Assembly (NCBI GenBank): GCA_003242115.1
Contig: QBMP01000127.1
Coordinates: 1-10,493 of the forward strand
Reading direction: 5' to 3'
DNA from: Phormidesmis priestleyi
GTDB lineage: Bacteria > Cyanobacteriota > Cyanobacteriia > Phormidesmidales > Phormidesmidaceae
Length of the DNA stretch: 10,493 bases
Shown here: positions 1-6,642 of the stretch, one piece after another
How the letters are laid out: each line of letters begins with the position of its first letter
Position numbering within the stretch: position 1 is the stretch's first letter
Position numbers and translations under genes: made by a program
Notes under the pieces: model-generated
Database searches by the model: none
Told to the model about the DNA's origin: nothing
The model's input: only the letters and a program-made list of their open reading frames with translations

Positions 1-50
1 GTATCCGCTCTAAATTTAGCATCGCTGGCCTCAGATATAGTTGCTTTATA

Positions 51-710
51 CTACCGTCTATTTCCCAACAGGTCTATTGATCGCATACAGCTAAAGCTTT
101 TTACATCTTCTATCAGACGTTGAGGCAAAAGGAAGATGACGTTCCATCCCGATTGGTGTAGTTCGCAGGCGCGCACTGCTGCCGTAATCGTCTTACCTGT
201 GCCCGGTGGACTTTGTGTAATATGAGCAAAAAACCCAATCCGGTGGCTGTGACTGTCCCCGTGAAGTGTATAGCTATTGTCTATGGCGACCTTAGCGGTG
301 ATTGATCGTTGTTGCTGCGTAAGAATTGGGCTGGCGTTGTACGCGCCATTCATAAACAGGCTCCATTCAGCACCCGACTCACCGCACCACGAATAAGCAG
401 GTTCTTGGGGAAGCTGCTTAAGATCAATCGCATATGTATCACTATCACGCTGATCGGCATATAGGAACCGAATGGAATCATCATCTATGTTCTCGCTCCA
501 AATAAGTCTAAGCGAACTGCCACCACCCAAATCTATACGAGATCTCCAGAGATGTGTATATCCGCTGAGATGTATAGTGTGCGAAAACTGATCTCCTTTC
601 TTAGTATCAGCTAGTTGATGAAGCAGTCGCTCCGGAGTTTTAAGAGAGCCGGATGACTGTAGCTTCTGCAAATCTTTAATTGCTTTTCTAGTGAACTGTA
701 TCTGACGCAT
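51..710 (-). CDS. RelE-like/SF1-helicase N-terminal fragment, probably a pseudogene
   Basis: This 219-residue frame starts at an ATG. Residues 1-100 resemble a ParE/RelE-type toxin fold: basic start (FTRKAIKDLQKL), then RSRID, LRLIW and FLYADQR strands. A linker leads to a P-loop, QSPPGTGKT (166-174), and a strand like helicase motif Ia (VIFLLPQRLIEDV, 191-203). The usual first P-loop glycine is Ser167; Lys173 and Thr174 are present. A toxin-like domain ahead of an SF1-type ATPase is an architecture I recall from bacterial helicase-like proteins. Everything after the first ATPase strand is missing, including Walker B and the second RecA domain, so the product cannot be a working helicase. The frame ends at a TAG, and the same frame then stays open for 16 codons to the window edge, which suggests a nonsense mutation. 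It could also be a short standalone protein. Function is inferred from motifs only. Confidence 0.55.
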   Translation of the reverse strand: MRQIQFTRKAIKDLQKLQSSGSLKTPERLLHQLADTKKGDQFSHTIHLSGYTHLWRSRIDLGGGSSLRLIWSENIDDDSIRFLYADQRDSDTYAIDLKQLPQEPAYSWCGESGAEWSLFMNGAYNASPILTQQQRSITAKVAIDNSYTLHGDSHSHRIGFFAHITQSPPGTGKTITAAVRACELHQSGWNVIFLLPQRLIEDVKSFSCMRSIDLLGNRR

Positions 711-838
711 TAATCTGATTGGTACGAATGTTTACAAACGGAATGCAGGCGACAGGCTTAGGTAACGTTTACGATGTCGCGGCAATGGATATGCTATGCG
801 TTCTTAAGATAGTATTCACTTAGAGATTGTTGTCTGTT

Positions 839-852
839 ACCCAAATTTGGGT
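839..852. promoter_or_regulatory. 14-bp perfect palindrome, possible operator
   Basis: ACCCAAATTTGGGT is perfectly self-complementary over 14 bp. It lies about 130 bp upstream of the start of the leftward gene at 710. A dyad of this kind can be a binding site for a dimeric repressor, but no partner is identified and chance is possible in AT-rich DNA. Confidence 0.25.
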
Positions 853-918
853 CAACAAGGGGGCAGTATGCTCCAGGCAAAAAGACTGAAAGCCTTGCCA
901 AAAGAGGAAAAGTGATGA

Positions 919-1110
919 GCGCTTGAGAAAGTAAAAAATAACCCAGATTCATCACATGAATATCTTAGAGTTTACCCCCCGTCTTACAATGAAGCTAGCA
1001 AGCATCTATTGGCTCGTGCCTTTTTGTCCGGCATCGGTGTCAAAATCAGTAGATTGAACCTAGTTAAACCAATAGAAACACATGTAAAGATTAAGACAGA
1101 AGACGATTAA
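919..1110 (+). pseudogene. start-less open stretch, possible decayed gene
   Basis: Reading from 919 gives 63 sense codons and a TAA. The peptide looks protein-like, with pieces such as YLRVYPPSYNEASKHLLARA and KPIETHVKIKTEDD. There is no ATG in frame. Two TGA codons in tandem (913-918) sit directly before it, and ahead of them the same frame is open again from 808 with an ATG at 868. This is what a gene broken by stops or a frameshift would look like. I do not recognise a family, and 63 open codons can arise by chance. Confidence 0.22.
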
Positions 1111-1185
1111 TGATAGCCCGACAGAGAAGCTGTATGGCGAGCTTCATCAATCTTTTGTGCGATAAACAATGAAAATTTAATCGGA

Positions 1186-1262
1186 GCGATGTGCATAAAA
1201 AAAGCTGCTGCGTTCTCATTAGGAGCAAACAAAACGAGTAAGCAGCAGCCGTCACACATCGC
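1186..1262. repeat. 77-bp imperfect inverted repeat
   Basis: Two pairs of complementary arms are nested. The outer pair is GCGATGTG (1186-1193) with CACATCGC (1255-1262). The inner pair is GCTGCTGC (1204-1211) with GCAGCAGC (1242-1249). Pairing continues imperfectly inside the inner arms (CTC with GAG, ATT with AAC), leaving a loop of roughly a dozen bases. The outer and inner arms are separated by 10 bp on the left and 5 bp on the right, so a folded form would carry an internal loop. It could be a MITE-like element, a structured transcript or an old mobile-element end. It has no T-run and no gene directly upstream to terminate. Confidence 0.45.
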
Positions 1263-1372
1263 TTGCTAGGTGTGAAGCTAAGCTGTTATTAGTATGCGCG
1301 CTTTGTAAATGGTCAAGGGCGTGGTTACCAAAATGGAAACCTGCTCTCAGAACCTTAAATTAGAAAGTTTGG

Positions 1373-2935
1373 TTAATGATGCGGTTGCCGCCATTCATTC
1401 AACCGCCATTCATTCAGCAAAGAGGTGAGCCAGCGAATGTCTCGATGGCTCAGCGCACCGTCGGTGACGGCAAGCTTGTAGCAGTCGCAGGGCGCTTGAG
1501 TACGGTTTTGGTGGGTCAAAATTCTGAGTGCGCCGCCGTCGGGAAGGGCACTGATGTTGTAGATGTCGGCGCGGCGGGTGTTGATGATGTAGGTGGGCGA
1601 TCGCAGCCAGTACCGATAAGACACCAGCAAAACATCAGCCTCTAGCTGAACGTGAATGGTTCGCAGCAGCGCTTGAGTAAGCACATAGCAACCGCTTCTC
1701 AGAAAGCGAAAGCTGTAGCTACAGCCCAAAAAGCCCAAACTCGCCGCCGCTAAAGAGGCAATGCCGCTGAAGGATGTAATGGTATCGAGCGAGAAATGCA
1801 GCAAACTAAATAAGTAAAAGGCGGTGCCCAGCATCACCCCGCCCATAGTCAGCGGCGGTAACGCCTGTCGAAACCGCGCGGATTTGAGCCCAGCAGGTGG
1901 GATCGCCAGCTCTAAAGAACGCGCTTTTTGAGCTGATCTAATCTGGGTAAAAAAGGGCTGATCTGCATCTTGGCCAAGGCTTTTGATGGGAATAGGCAGG
2001 ATTTGCATCCGACTCGGCGCTAGGAGCCGTCGCTTGAGCATGGCAAACGGCAGATGGTTGAGCGCACTGAGAGCCTGCTTGGCTGAGGCGGGGCGATCGC
2101 CCACATAGGGCTCAATCAACCAGTTGAGCCATGCCTGAAAGTTAGCGCTGAGCTGCATCGTTGAGCACGCAAAGTACACCTTTGGCCCATTTTTCAAGCC
2201 ATTACGCGGCAGTTTACCTAATGGGTGACCTGTCACCAAATAAATCAGCGTCGCCCCCAAGCTATAAAGATCTGAAGCGAATGTTGCCTGCCCGCCCACC
2301 TGCTCAGGCGGCATGAAGCCATAGGTGCCAACCATTGCATCACTGCGCTGAGCCTGCACATATTGCACCGAGCTAAGGTTGAGCCAAGACAATTGACCTA
2401 ATTCACCGGGCTGCGCCGAAATGATAATATTGCTGGGCTTAATATCGCGGTGCACCAAGCCTTTGCTATGAAGATACACCAAGCCTTGCAGCAGCTGTTT
2501 AGCGATCGCTCTAATCTCAGATTCGCCGTAGCGTTGCCCCGCATTGTCTGAGCCTGCCAAAATCTTTCCACTGCCGTGAGCCTGCACCAGAACCCGTTCT
2601 TTGGCTCGTTCTTTACTGTTAGGCGTTGCTGAGCGCTGATCGGCATCAGCTTTTGCAGTATCAAAAGTCGTATCAAGGCTAAAAGAGTCGATATAGCGCG
2701 GAATTGTAGGGTGATTGAGCGATTTGAGAAGAGAAATTTCACGCTCAAAACAGCCAATATCTCCATTGGGCGTGTTCTCTTTTATGGTGAGTGACTTAAC
2801 CACAACGCGGCGCTGCTGCTGAATGTCGTGAGCTAGCAACTGCTGGTAACCAAAGGGCTGACCGATAGAGTGCAAAATTTCGTAGCGATCGCGCAAGCGC
2901 TCACTGACCGCAGCATGAGGAGAGAAAGTAGCCAT
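1373..2935 (-). CDS. membrane-anchored Ser/Thr kinase-family protein, candidate pseudokinase
   Basis: The 520 residues match a cyanobacterial kinase family with an N-terminal kinase domain (about 17-295), a pair of membrane segments (about 360-410) and a C-terminal cytoplasmic domain. Kept residues are the ATP-anchoring Lys47 (VVVKSL), helix-C Glu66, the catalytic loop HRDIKPSN (162-169), PPE (209-211) in the APE position and Asp222 of ASDLYSLG. The DFG motif, whose Asp binds magnesium, reads Asn-Leu-Ser at 186-188. The glycine loop (IGQPFGYQQLLAHD) is also non-canonical, although that seems common in this family. About 20 extra polar residues (92-112) lie in the N-lobe. The ATG at 2935 places the start just before RYEILHSIG, as usual; no strong ribosome binding site is seen. 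The C-terminus carries a duplicated LNEWR. Fold assignment is firm; catalytic loss is inferred. Confidence 0.9.
   Translation of the reverse strand: MATFSPHAAVSERLRDRYEILHSIGQPFGYQQLLAHDIQQQRRVVVKSLTIKENTPNGDIGCFEREISLLKSLNHPTIPRYIDSFSLDTTFDTAKADADQRSATPNSKERAKERVLVQAHGSGKILAGSDNAGQRYGESEIRAIAKQLLQGLVYLHSKGLVHRDIKPSNIIISAQPGELGQLSWLNLSSVQYVQAQRSDAMVGTYGFMPPEQVGGQATFASDLYSLGATLIYLVTGHPLGKLPRNGLKNGPKVYFACSTMQLSANFQAWLNWLIEPYVGDRPASAKQALSALNHLPFAMLKRRLLAPSRMQILPIPIKSLGQDADQPFFTQIRSAQKARSLELAIPPAGLKSARFRQALPPLTMGGVMLGTAFYLFSLLHFSLDTITSFSGIASLAAASLGFLGCSYSFRFLRSGCYVLTQALLRTIHVQLEADVLLVSYRYWLRSPTYIINTRRADIYNISALPDGGALRILTHQNRTQAPCDCYKLAVTDGALSHRDIRWLTSLLNEWRLNEWRQPHH
1388..1417. repeat. 15-bp tandem duplication at the kinase 3' end
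   Basis: CCGCCATTCATTCAA at 1388-1402 is followed by the same 15 bases with one mismatch at 1403-1417. It is in frame and duplicates the pentapeptide LNEWR near the end of the kinase-like protein, so it lengthens the tail without breaking the gene. Confidence 0.8.
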
Positions 2936-3541
2936 TGCTTACCGCTAAAGAAAAAGCCAAAGAAGAAGATAGTTTGATTATTCCCAGCATCACCCAATGA
3001 AAACGTCGAAGTGAGTCTTAAGTTATACAAACGATTAAGCTGCTTACGAGCAGACAATCACAAAATTCTGTAGCCCTACGAGTATGCGCAGCGCTGACGT
3101 TAGAATTTGTCTAAAAAACGTTTAAACTCTGTCAAGACTACTAAACGGCTATTAAGAGGCGAAATCAGGACAATAAAACAACGGTTCCACTAACCATTGC
3201 TGACAATTCTGCTAACAATTCTTCAGGACACTACTGCCGGGACGGCTTTGCACAGGGCGATGCCCATGCTTTTTTCTTTACTGACGATACCAGCATACTT
3301 CCGCAATAGATCGCTTCAAAAGAATGTTCCGTATACCAAAATATAGGACGTGATTTTTGCGATCGCTAATCTACGTAAATTCGACGGATATTGGCCTTAA
3401 GCTATTTTCTTAAGTTGTTGTTTATCCGTAAAGCTACCACCAAAAAGAGAAGACTTTCTGCTTTAGAAGAGCTGATCAAATGATCACAACAGAAGAATAA
3501 GGTTCCTTCGCAAAAGTACTCTCGTGTTTGTCTCAGCTGGA
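2936..3541. other. 606-bp intergenic region upstream of the kinase gene
   Basis: This gap lies between the end of the VWA gene and the start of the kinase gene, both leftward, and probably holds the kinase promoter and the VWA terminator. I find no convincing promoter. Small structures are a 5-bp hairpin CTGCT-TACG-AGCAG near 3040-3053, two TGATCA sites two bases apart (3473-3486), and repeated ACAATTCT words around 3200-3220. One HIP1 site lies at 3359-3366. No coding frame is supported. Confidence 0.5.
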
Positions 3542-4774
3542 TTATTGAAGCTGGGTTTTAGAGGCAATTCGGGTCTTTTTGCGATCGCTCTCCGACAATT
3601 CATTCCCAGCCTGCAATTGAGTCACGTTTTCCTGCAATACCGTCGCCGCGTTTTTATCGCCCATTTGTAGAGCCGTATTTGCCGCTGATTGCAGCATCGT
3701 GACTGCGCCTTGGCGATCGCCCGATTTCAGCTTATCTTCGGCGATTTGCGTTTGCCGATACTTCGCTAGCGCCAAAATATTTTGCTGCACCCCAGCATTG
3801 ACGTTGGGCGTATAGGTATCTTGCACCGCAATTTCAATCGGCACTGGCGGGCTCTGCTGAGCGCTCAGCCCTAGCCCCGGATCATCGTAAGTCACCTGAA
3901 GCTGCCCCATAGTTGCCGTACCGGCAGCAAGCTGAGGAATATACAAATTCAGCAAAATCACCCGAGGCTGATCTTTCATCAAATCGCCCAAGCGCACCTT
4001 GGCCTGATTGCCATGCAGTACTGCTACAAGCTCAACGGTTTCAGGAGCAACTTGGGCAACCGGCTTGAGATCAGCTAATCGGGTGCCATCGGCTAATTCG
4101 ACGGTGAGAAAGGCATTGGTCAAGCTGACTGATTGAATGCGGGAAAACAGGCGGGTGAAAATTGCGATCGCCTCTTCAGCGTGCTGAATATAGCTCAGTG
4201 AACCCGCCCCAGCATCGGCGATATGCTCCAGCACGTCCTGGTTCCAATGATCGCCAAAGCCGAGCGTATTCACCGTCATGTTATAGCCAACGGCCACATC
4301 AGCCAGCTTCAGAGCCCGCTCATTATTGCCATGCTCATTTTCGCCATCGGTCAGCAGCAGGAGCTGTGACACATGATCCTCTTTACCCGAAGCCAATTCG
4401 CCAATGCCCGCTTTAAGTCCATCATCAATGCAGGTGCCGCCGCCTGATTTCACCCCATCAATCCGTTGCTTAATCGCGTCAAGATCAGTCGCAAGCTGAT
4501 TTTTGACCAGCACTTCGGCCTTGTGATCAAACGCAATAATAGAGATGCGATCGCGCGGCGTCAGCCGATCCACAATTCGCTTAGCCGCTTCCTTTACCGT
4601 TTTCAGCGGCGTCCCCATCATCGAGCCACTGCGATCCAGCACAAAGCACAAATTTAGCGGCGCTTGGTTGCTCTGCTTACTCGCCGCAATCGACACCGAT
4701 AGCTGACGCTGGTTATTCATCTGGCTAGTCGGAATATGAGCATCGCTAAAGGCCCACTGCAAATCAACTTTCAT
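3542..4774 (-). CDS. cytoplasmic VWA domain protein with intact MIDAS
   Basis: The 410-residue protein has a von Willebrand factor A domain at about 39-215. The metal-binding MIDAS site is complete: D47-R-S49-G-S51, Thr114 in GGGTCIDDG, and Asp143 in LLTDGEN. Such domains bind protein partners through a divalent metal. A beta-rich region follows (about 220-325), then a helical tail (about 335-410) with a TPR-like alanine-rich segment. There is no signal peptide or membrane helix, so it should be cytoplasmic. Length and ending (LSESDRKKTR near the C-terminus) fit a conserved cyanobacterial VWA family of about 410-420 residues that I recall. The ATG at 4774 is preceded by TAGGAG about 14 bases upstream, slightly far for a ribosome binding site. 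The kinase-like gene lies downstream on the same strand, 606 bp away. Its partner and process are unknown. Confidence 0.9.
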   Translation of the reverse strand: MKVDLQWAFSDAHIPTSQMNNQRQLSVSIAASKQSNQAPLNLCFVLDRSGSMMGTPLKTVKEAAKRIVDRLTPRDRISIIAFDHKAEVLVKNQLATDLDAIKQRIDGVKSGGGTCIDDGLKAGIGELASGKEDHVSQLLLLTDGENEHGNNERALKLADVAVGYNMTVNTLGFGDHWNQDVLEHIADAGAGSLSYIQHAEEAIAIFTRLFSRIQSVSLTNAFLTVELADGTRLADLKPVAQVAPETVELVAVLHGNQAKVRLGDLMKDQPRVILLNLYIPQLAAGTATMGQLQVTYDDPGLGLSAQQSPPVPIEIAVQDTYTPNVNAGVQQNILALAKYRQTQIAEDKLKSGDRQGAVTMLQSAANTALQMGDKNAATVLQENVTQLQAGNELSESDRKKTRIASKTQLQ

Positions 4775-5173
4775 CCTATGAACCGCTCCTAACGTTAAAT
4801 AAAGCGTTTGATTAAATAAAGCGTTTGATTAAATTCTGAATCAGCTACAGCAAGATTGTCCGAGCGATCTAAACCTAAATCACTAAATCCAAATCACTAT
4901 CAGAGTCATTCAACACCAACCTACTTAGAGGTCAATTCCGCATCAGGCCAGCAATCAAACTAGCAACCAAACCGACAATCAGATCGGCATCAGGCCAAAT
5001 CAGCATACCTCTGGGCCTTGGCCTTTCCCACTTCATCATTTCGCCCTTATCCTTTCTATTCAGGTAGGGATATCCGCCAAAAACCACCAATCCATCAGCG
5101 CCGCATCCCGTTCGCTCACAAGCTACTATGGAAAGCAGATTATTTCTAGCAACTGTAGCAAGCTGAAGCACTT
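4775..5173. other. 399-bp divergent intergenic region (VWA / clpR)
   Basis: This region separates the leftward VWA gene from the rightward clp cluster and should hold promoters for both. It contains the 17-bp tandem repeat (4795-4834) and an 11-bp direct repeat GCATCAGGCCA (4940-4950 and 4987-4997) in a run of similar CAATC/AAATC words. I cannot place a promoter with confidence. A 79-codon leftward frame at 4932-5171 is not convincing as a gene. Confidence 0.45.
4795..4834. repeat. 17-bp tandem repeat upstream of the VWA gene
   Basis: TTAAATAAAGCGTTTGA occurs twice in a row and is followed by a third TTAAAT. The array begins 21 bp upstream of the VWA start codon, so it lies in the untranslated leader or promoter of that gene. 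It may be a slippage product or a pair of regulator sites. Confidence 0.8.
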
Positions 5174-5866
5174 ATGAGTTCTCCCATTAAGGCCGTCCAA
5201 GCCCCCTATGGCGGAGGCGGTATGGCCTACAAGACACCCCCACCAGATCTGCCCTCCCTACTGCTCAAAGAGCGCATCGTTTACTTAGGGACACCGCTTG
5301 TCTCTTCCGACGACTTTAAGCGTCAAATGGGCGTTGATGTCACCAAGCTCATTATCGCCCAGCTCCTGTACTTAGAATTTGACGATCCTGACAAGCCGAT
5401 TTTCTTTTACATCAACTCTACCGGCACCTCTTGGTACACAGGTGATTCTGTAGGCTTTGAAACCGAAGCCTTTGCCATTTGCGACACGCTCAAATACATC
5501 AAGCCCCCTGTTCATACTATTTGCCTCGGTCAAGCAATGGGCACCGCTGCAATGATTCTCTCTTCTGGGGCCAAAGGATCGCGCGCGAGCCTTCCTCACG
5601 CCACTATTGTGCTCAATCAGGCTCGCTCCGGCGCACAGGGCCAAGCGACTGACATTCAAATTCGAGCTAAAGAGGTGCTCTCTAATAAAAGCTCTTTCTT
5701 GGATATTCTGTCAGCCAACACCGGCCAAACCAAAGAAAAACTTGATAAGGACACCGACCGGATGTTCTACCTCACACCGGAAGAAGCCAAAGAATATGGC
5801 CTGATTGACCGGGTGTTAAGCAGCACTAAAGAGCTGCCCACCCAAATTCCCGCAGGCGTCATCTAA
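5174..5866 (+). CDS. clpR: ClpR, catalytically inactive ClpP-family subunit
   Basis: The 230-residue product has the ClpP fold and the ClpR N-terminal signature TPPPDLPSLLLKERIVYLG (21-39). By alignment to the ClpP3 encoded downstream, all three triad positions are replaced: Ser by Gly123 (QAMGTAAM), His by Asn148 (IVLNQ) and Asp by Met197 (DTDRMFYL). About nine extra residues follow YINS, replacing the PGG of active subunits, as in plastid ClpR proteins. In cyanobacteria ClpR joins ClpP3 in mixed heptameric rings that work with ClpC in the cytosol; it shapes the core rather than cutting. The ATG at 5174 keeps the conserved short N-terminus; there is no clear Shine-Dalgarno. It is the first gene of the rightward cluster, 41 bp before the next. 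Identification is strong. Confidence 0.93.
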   Translation: MSSPIKAVQAPYGGGGMAYKTPPPDLPSLLLKERIVYLGTPLVSSDDFKRQMGVDVTKLIIAQLLYLEFDDPDKPIFFYINSTGTSWYTGDSVGFETEAFAICDTLKYIKPPVHTICLGQAMGTAAMILSSGAKGSRASLPHATIVLNQARSGAQGQATDIQIRAKEVLSNKSSFLDILSANTGQTKEKLDKDTDRMFYLTPEEAKEYGLIDRVLSSTKELPTQIPAGVI

Positions 5867-5907
5867 TCCCTCACTCCTCGTATTCCCCCGTACCCCCCCG
5901 TAACCTT

Positions 5908-6567
5908 ATGTCGTCCGTCGATGGAATCTTGCGCGTTCCCTACAATCTACCCGGCAGTCGCTCTTGGCAATGGGTGAGCGTTTACACTCGCATGAGCCAA
6001 GAACGCATTCTCTTTATCAATCAGCCGCTGACTGATGGGGTCGCCAATTCGATTGTCTCGGCTTTGCTGTATCTCGACTCTGATGATCAGACCAAGCCGA
6101 TTTATATCTATATCAATTCCATTGGCGATCCGGTGATGTCGGGGCAGGCAGATTCTTCGGCAGGCATGGTTTCAATTCGAGCCGGATTGGCGGTCTATGA
6201 CACGTTGGCATACATCAAGTCAGAGGTGGTGACGGTGTGCCTGGGCACAGCTTACGGCATGGCGGCGGTACTGCTGTCATCAGGGGCCAAGGGCAAAAGA
6301 GCCGCTCTCCCACACACCAGCATTGCCTTGACTCACCCGCAGACCTTAACGCGCGGTCAGGCCACTGACATTCAAATCGAAGCTGAAGAAGTGCTGGGAA
6401 AAAGAAGGCTCATTCAGCAGATTTTAGCGGATAACACCGGCCAAAACGTCGATAAAATCTCTAAAGACATGGAGCGCATGTTCTATCTGTCGCCAGAAGA
6501 AGCTAAAGCTTACGGCTTGATTGACCGGGTTATTCAGAGTCCAGCACTAATGGAAACGTCTGCGTGA
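5908..6567 (+). CDS. second inactive ClpP-like (ClpR-type) subunit
   Basis: This 219-residue protein is ClpP-family throughout but lacks all three catalytic residues: Ser is Gly117 (TAYGMAAV), His is Thr142 (IALTHP) and Asp is Met191 (DMERMFYL). Its N-terminal half resembles ClpP3 (VPYNLPGS, VANSIV, LYLDSDD), while its C-terminal half resembles ClpR (GQATDIQIEAEEVL, NTGQ, MFYLSPEEAK). After YINS it carries about 14 residues more than ClpP3 (within 72-91: GDPVMSGQADSSAG), where the active-site PGG normally sits. It lies between clpR and clpP3, 41 bp and 75 bp from them, so co-expression and assembly into the same core are likely. The upstream leader is C-rich with no Shine-Dalgarno. I recall only clpR-clpP3 pairs as the common arrangement and cannot say how widespread this third gene is. 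No established symbol is assigned. Confidence 0.88.
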   Translation: MSSVDGILRVPYNLPGSRSWQWVSVYTRMSQERILFINQPLTDGVANSIVSALLYLDSDDQTKPIYIYINSIGDPVMSGQADSSAGMVSIRAGLAVYDTLAYIKSEVVTVCLGTAYGMAAVLLSSGAKGKRAALPHTSIALTHPQTLTRGQATDIQIEAEEVLGKRRLIQQILADNTGQNVDKISKDMERMFYLSPEEAKAYGLIDRVIQSPALMETSA

Positions 6568-6642
6568 AATTGACGTAAAGCCTACTCACCATACACCTCA
6601 CCACGAACTGAGCCTTTTACTCCCCTACCCCTCTAAAGACCT

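Larger units (their letters stand above)
711..1372. other. gene-poor AT-rich stretch
   Basis: No intact gene is visible between the leftward helicase-like fragment and the end of the kinase gene. It contains the 14-bp palindrome, the start-less open stretch and the 77-bp inverted repeat listed separately. It has no HIP1 site. I see no tRNA or other RNA-gene pattern. The composition and broken reading frames suggest acquired or degenerating DNA. Confidence 0.5.

Noticed and set aside
1376..1645. Rightward 89-codon frame opposite the kinase 3' end
   Set aside because: It is antisense to a well-supported kinase-family gene and shows no domain.
2833..3057. Leftward 74-codon frame overlapping the kinase start
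   Set aside because: It overlaps the conserved kinase N-terminus in another frame and has no domain.
3260..3346. 28-codon rightward frame in the kinase upstream region
   Set aside because: It is too short, has no ribosome binding site and resembles chance.
4162..4657. Rightward frames opposite the VWA gene
   Set aside because: They are antisense to a well-conserved VWA domain and encode low-complexity sequence.
4932..5171. Leftward 79-codon frame between the VWA gene and clpR
   Set aside because: It fills a promoter region, has repetitive low-complexity DNA at its end and no recognisable domain or ribosome binding site.
5372..5659. Leftward 95-codon frame inside clpR
   Set aside because: It is a shadow of the clpR coding sequence.
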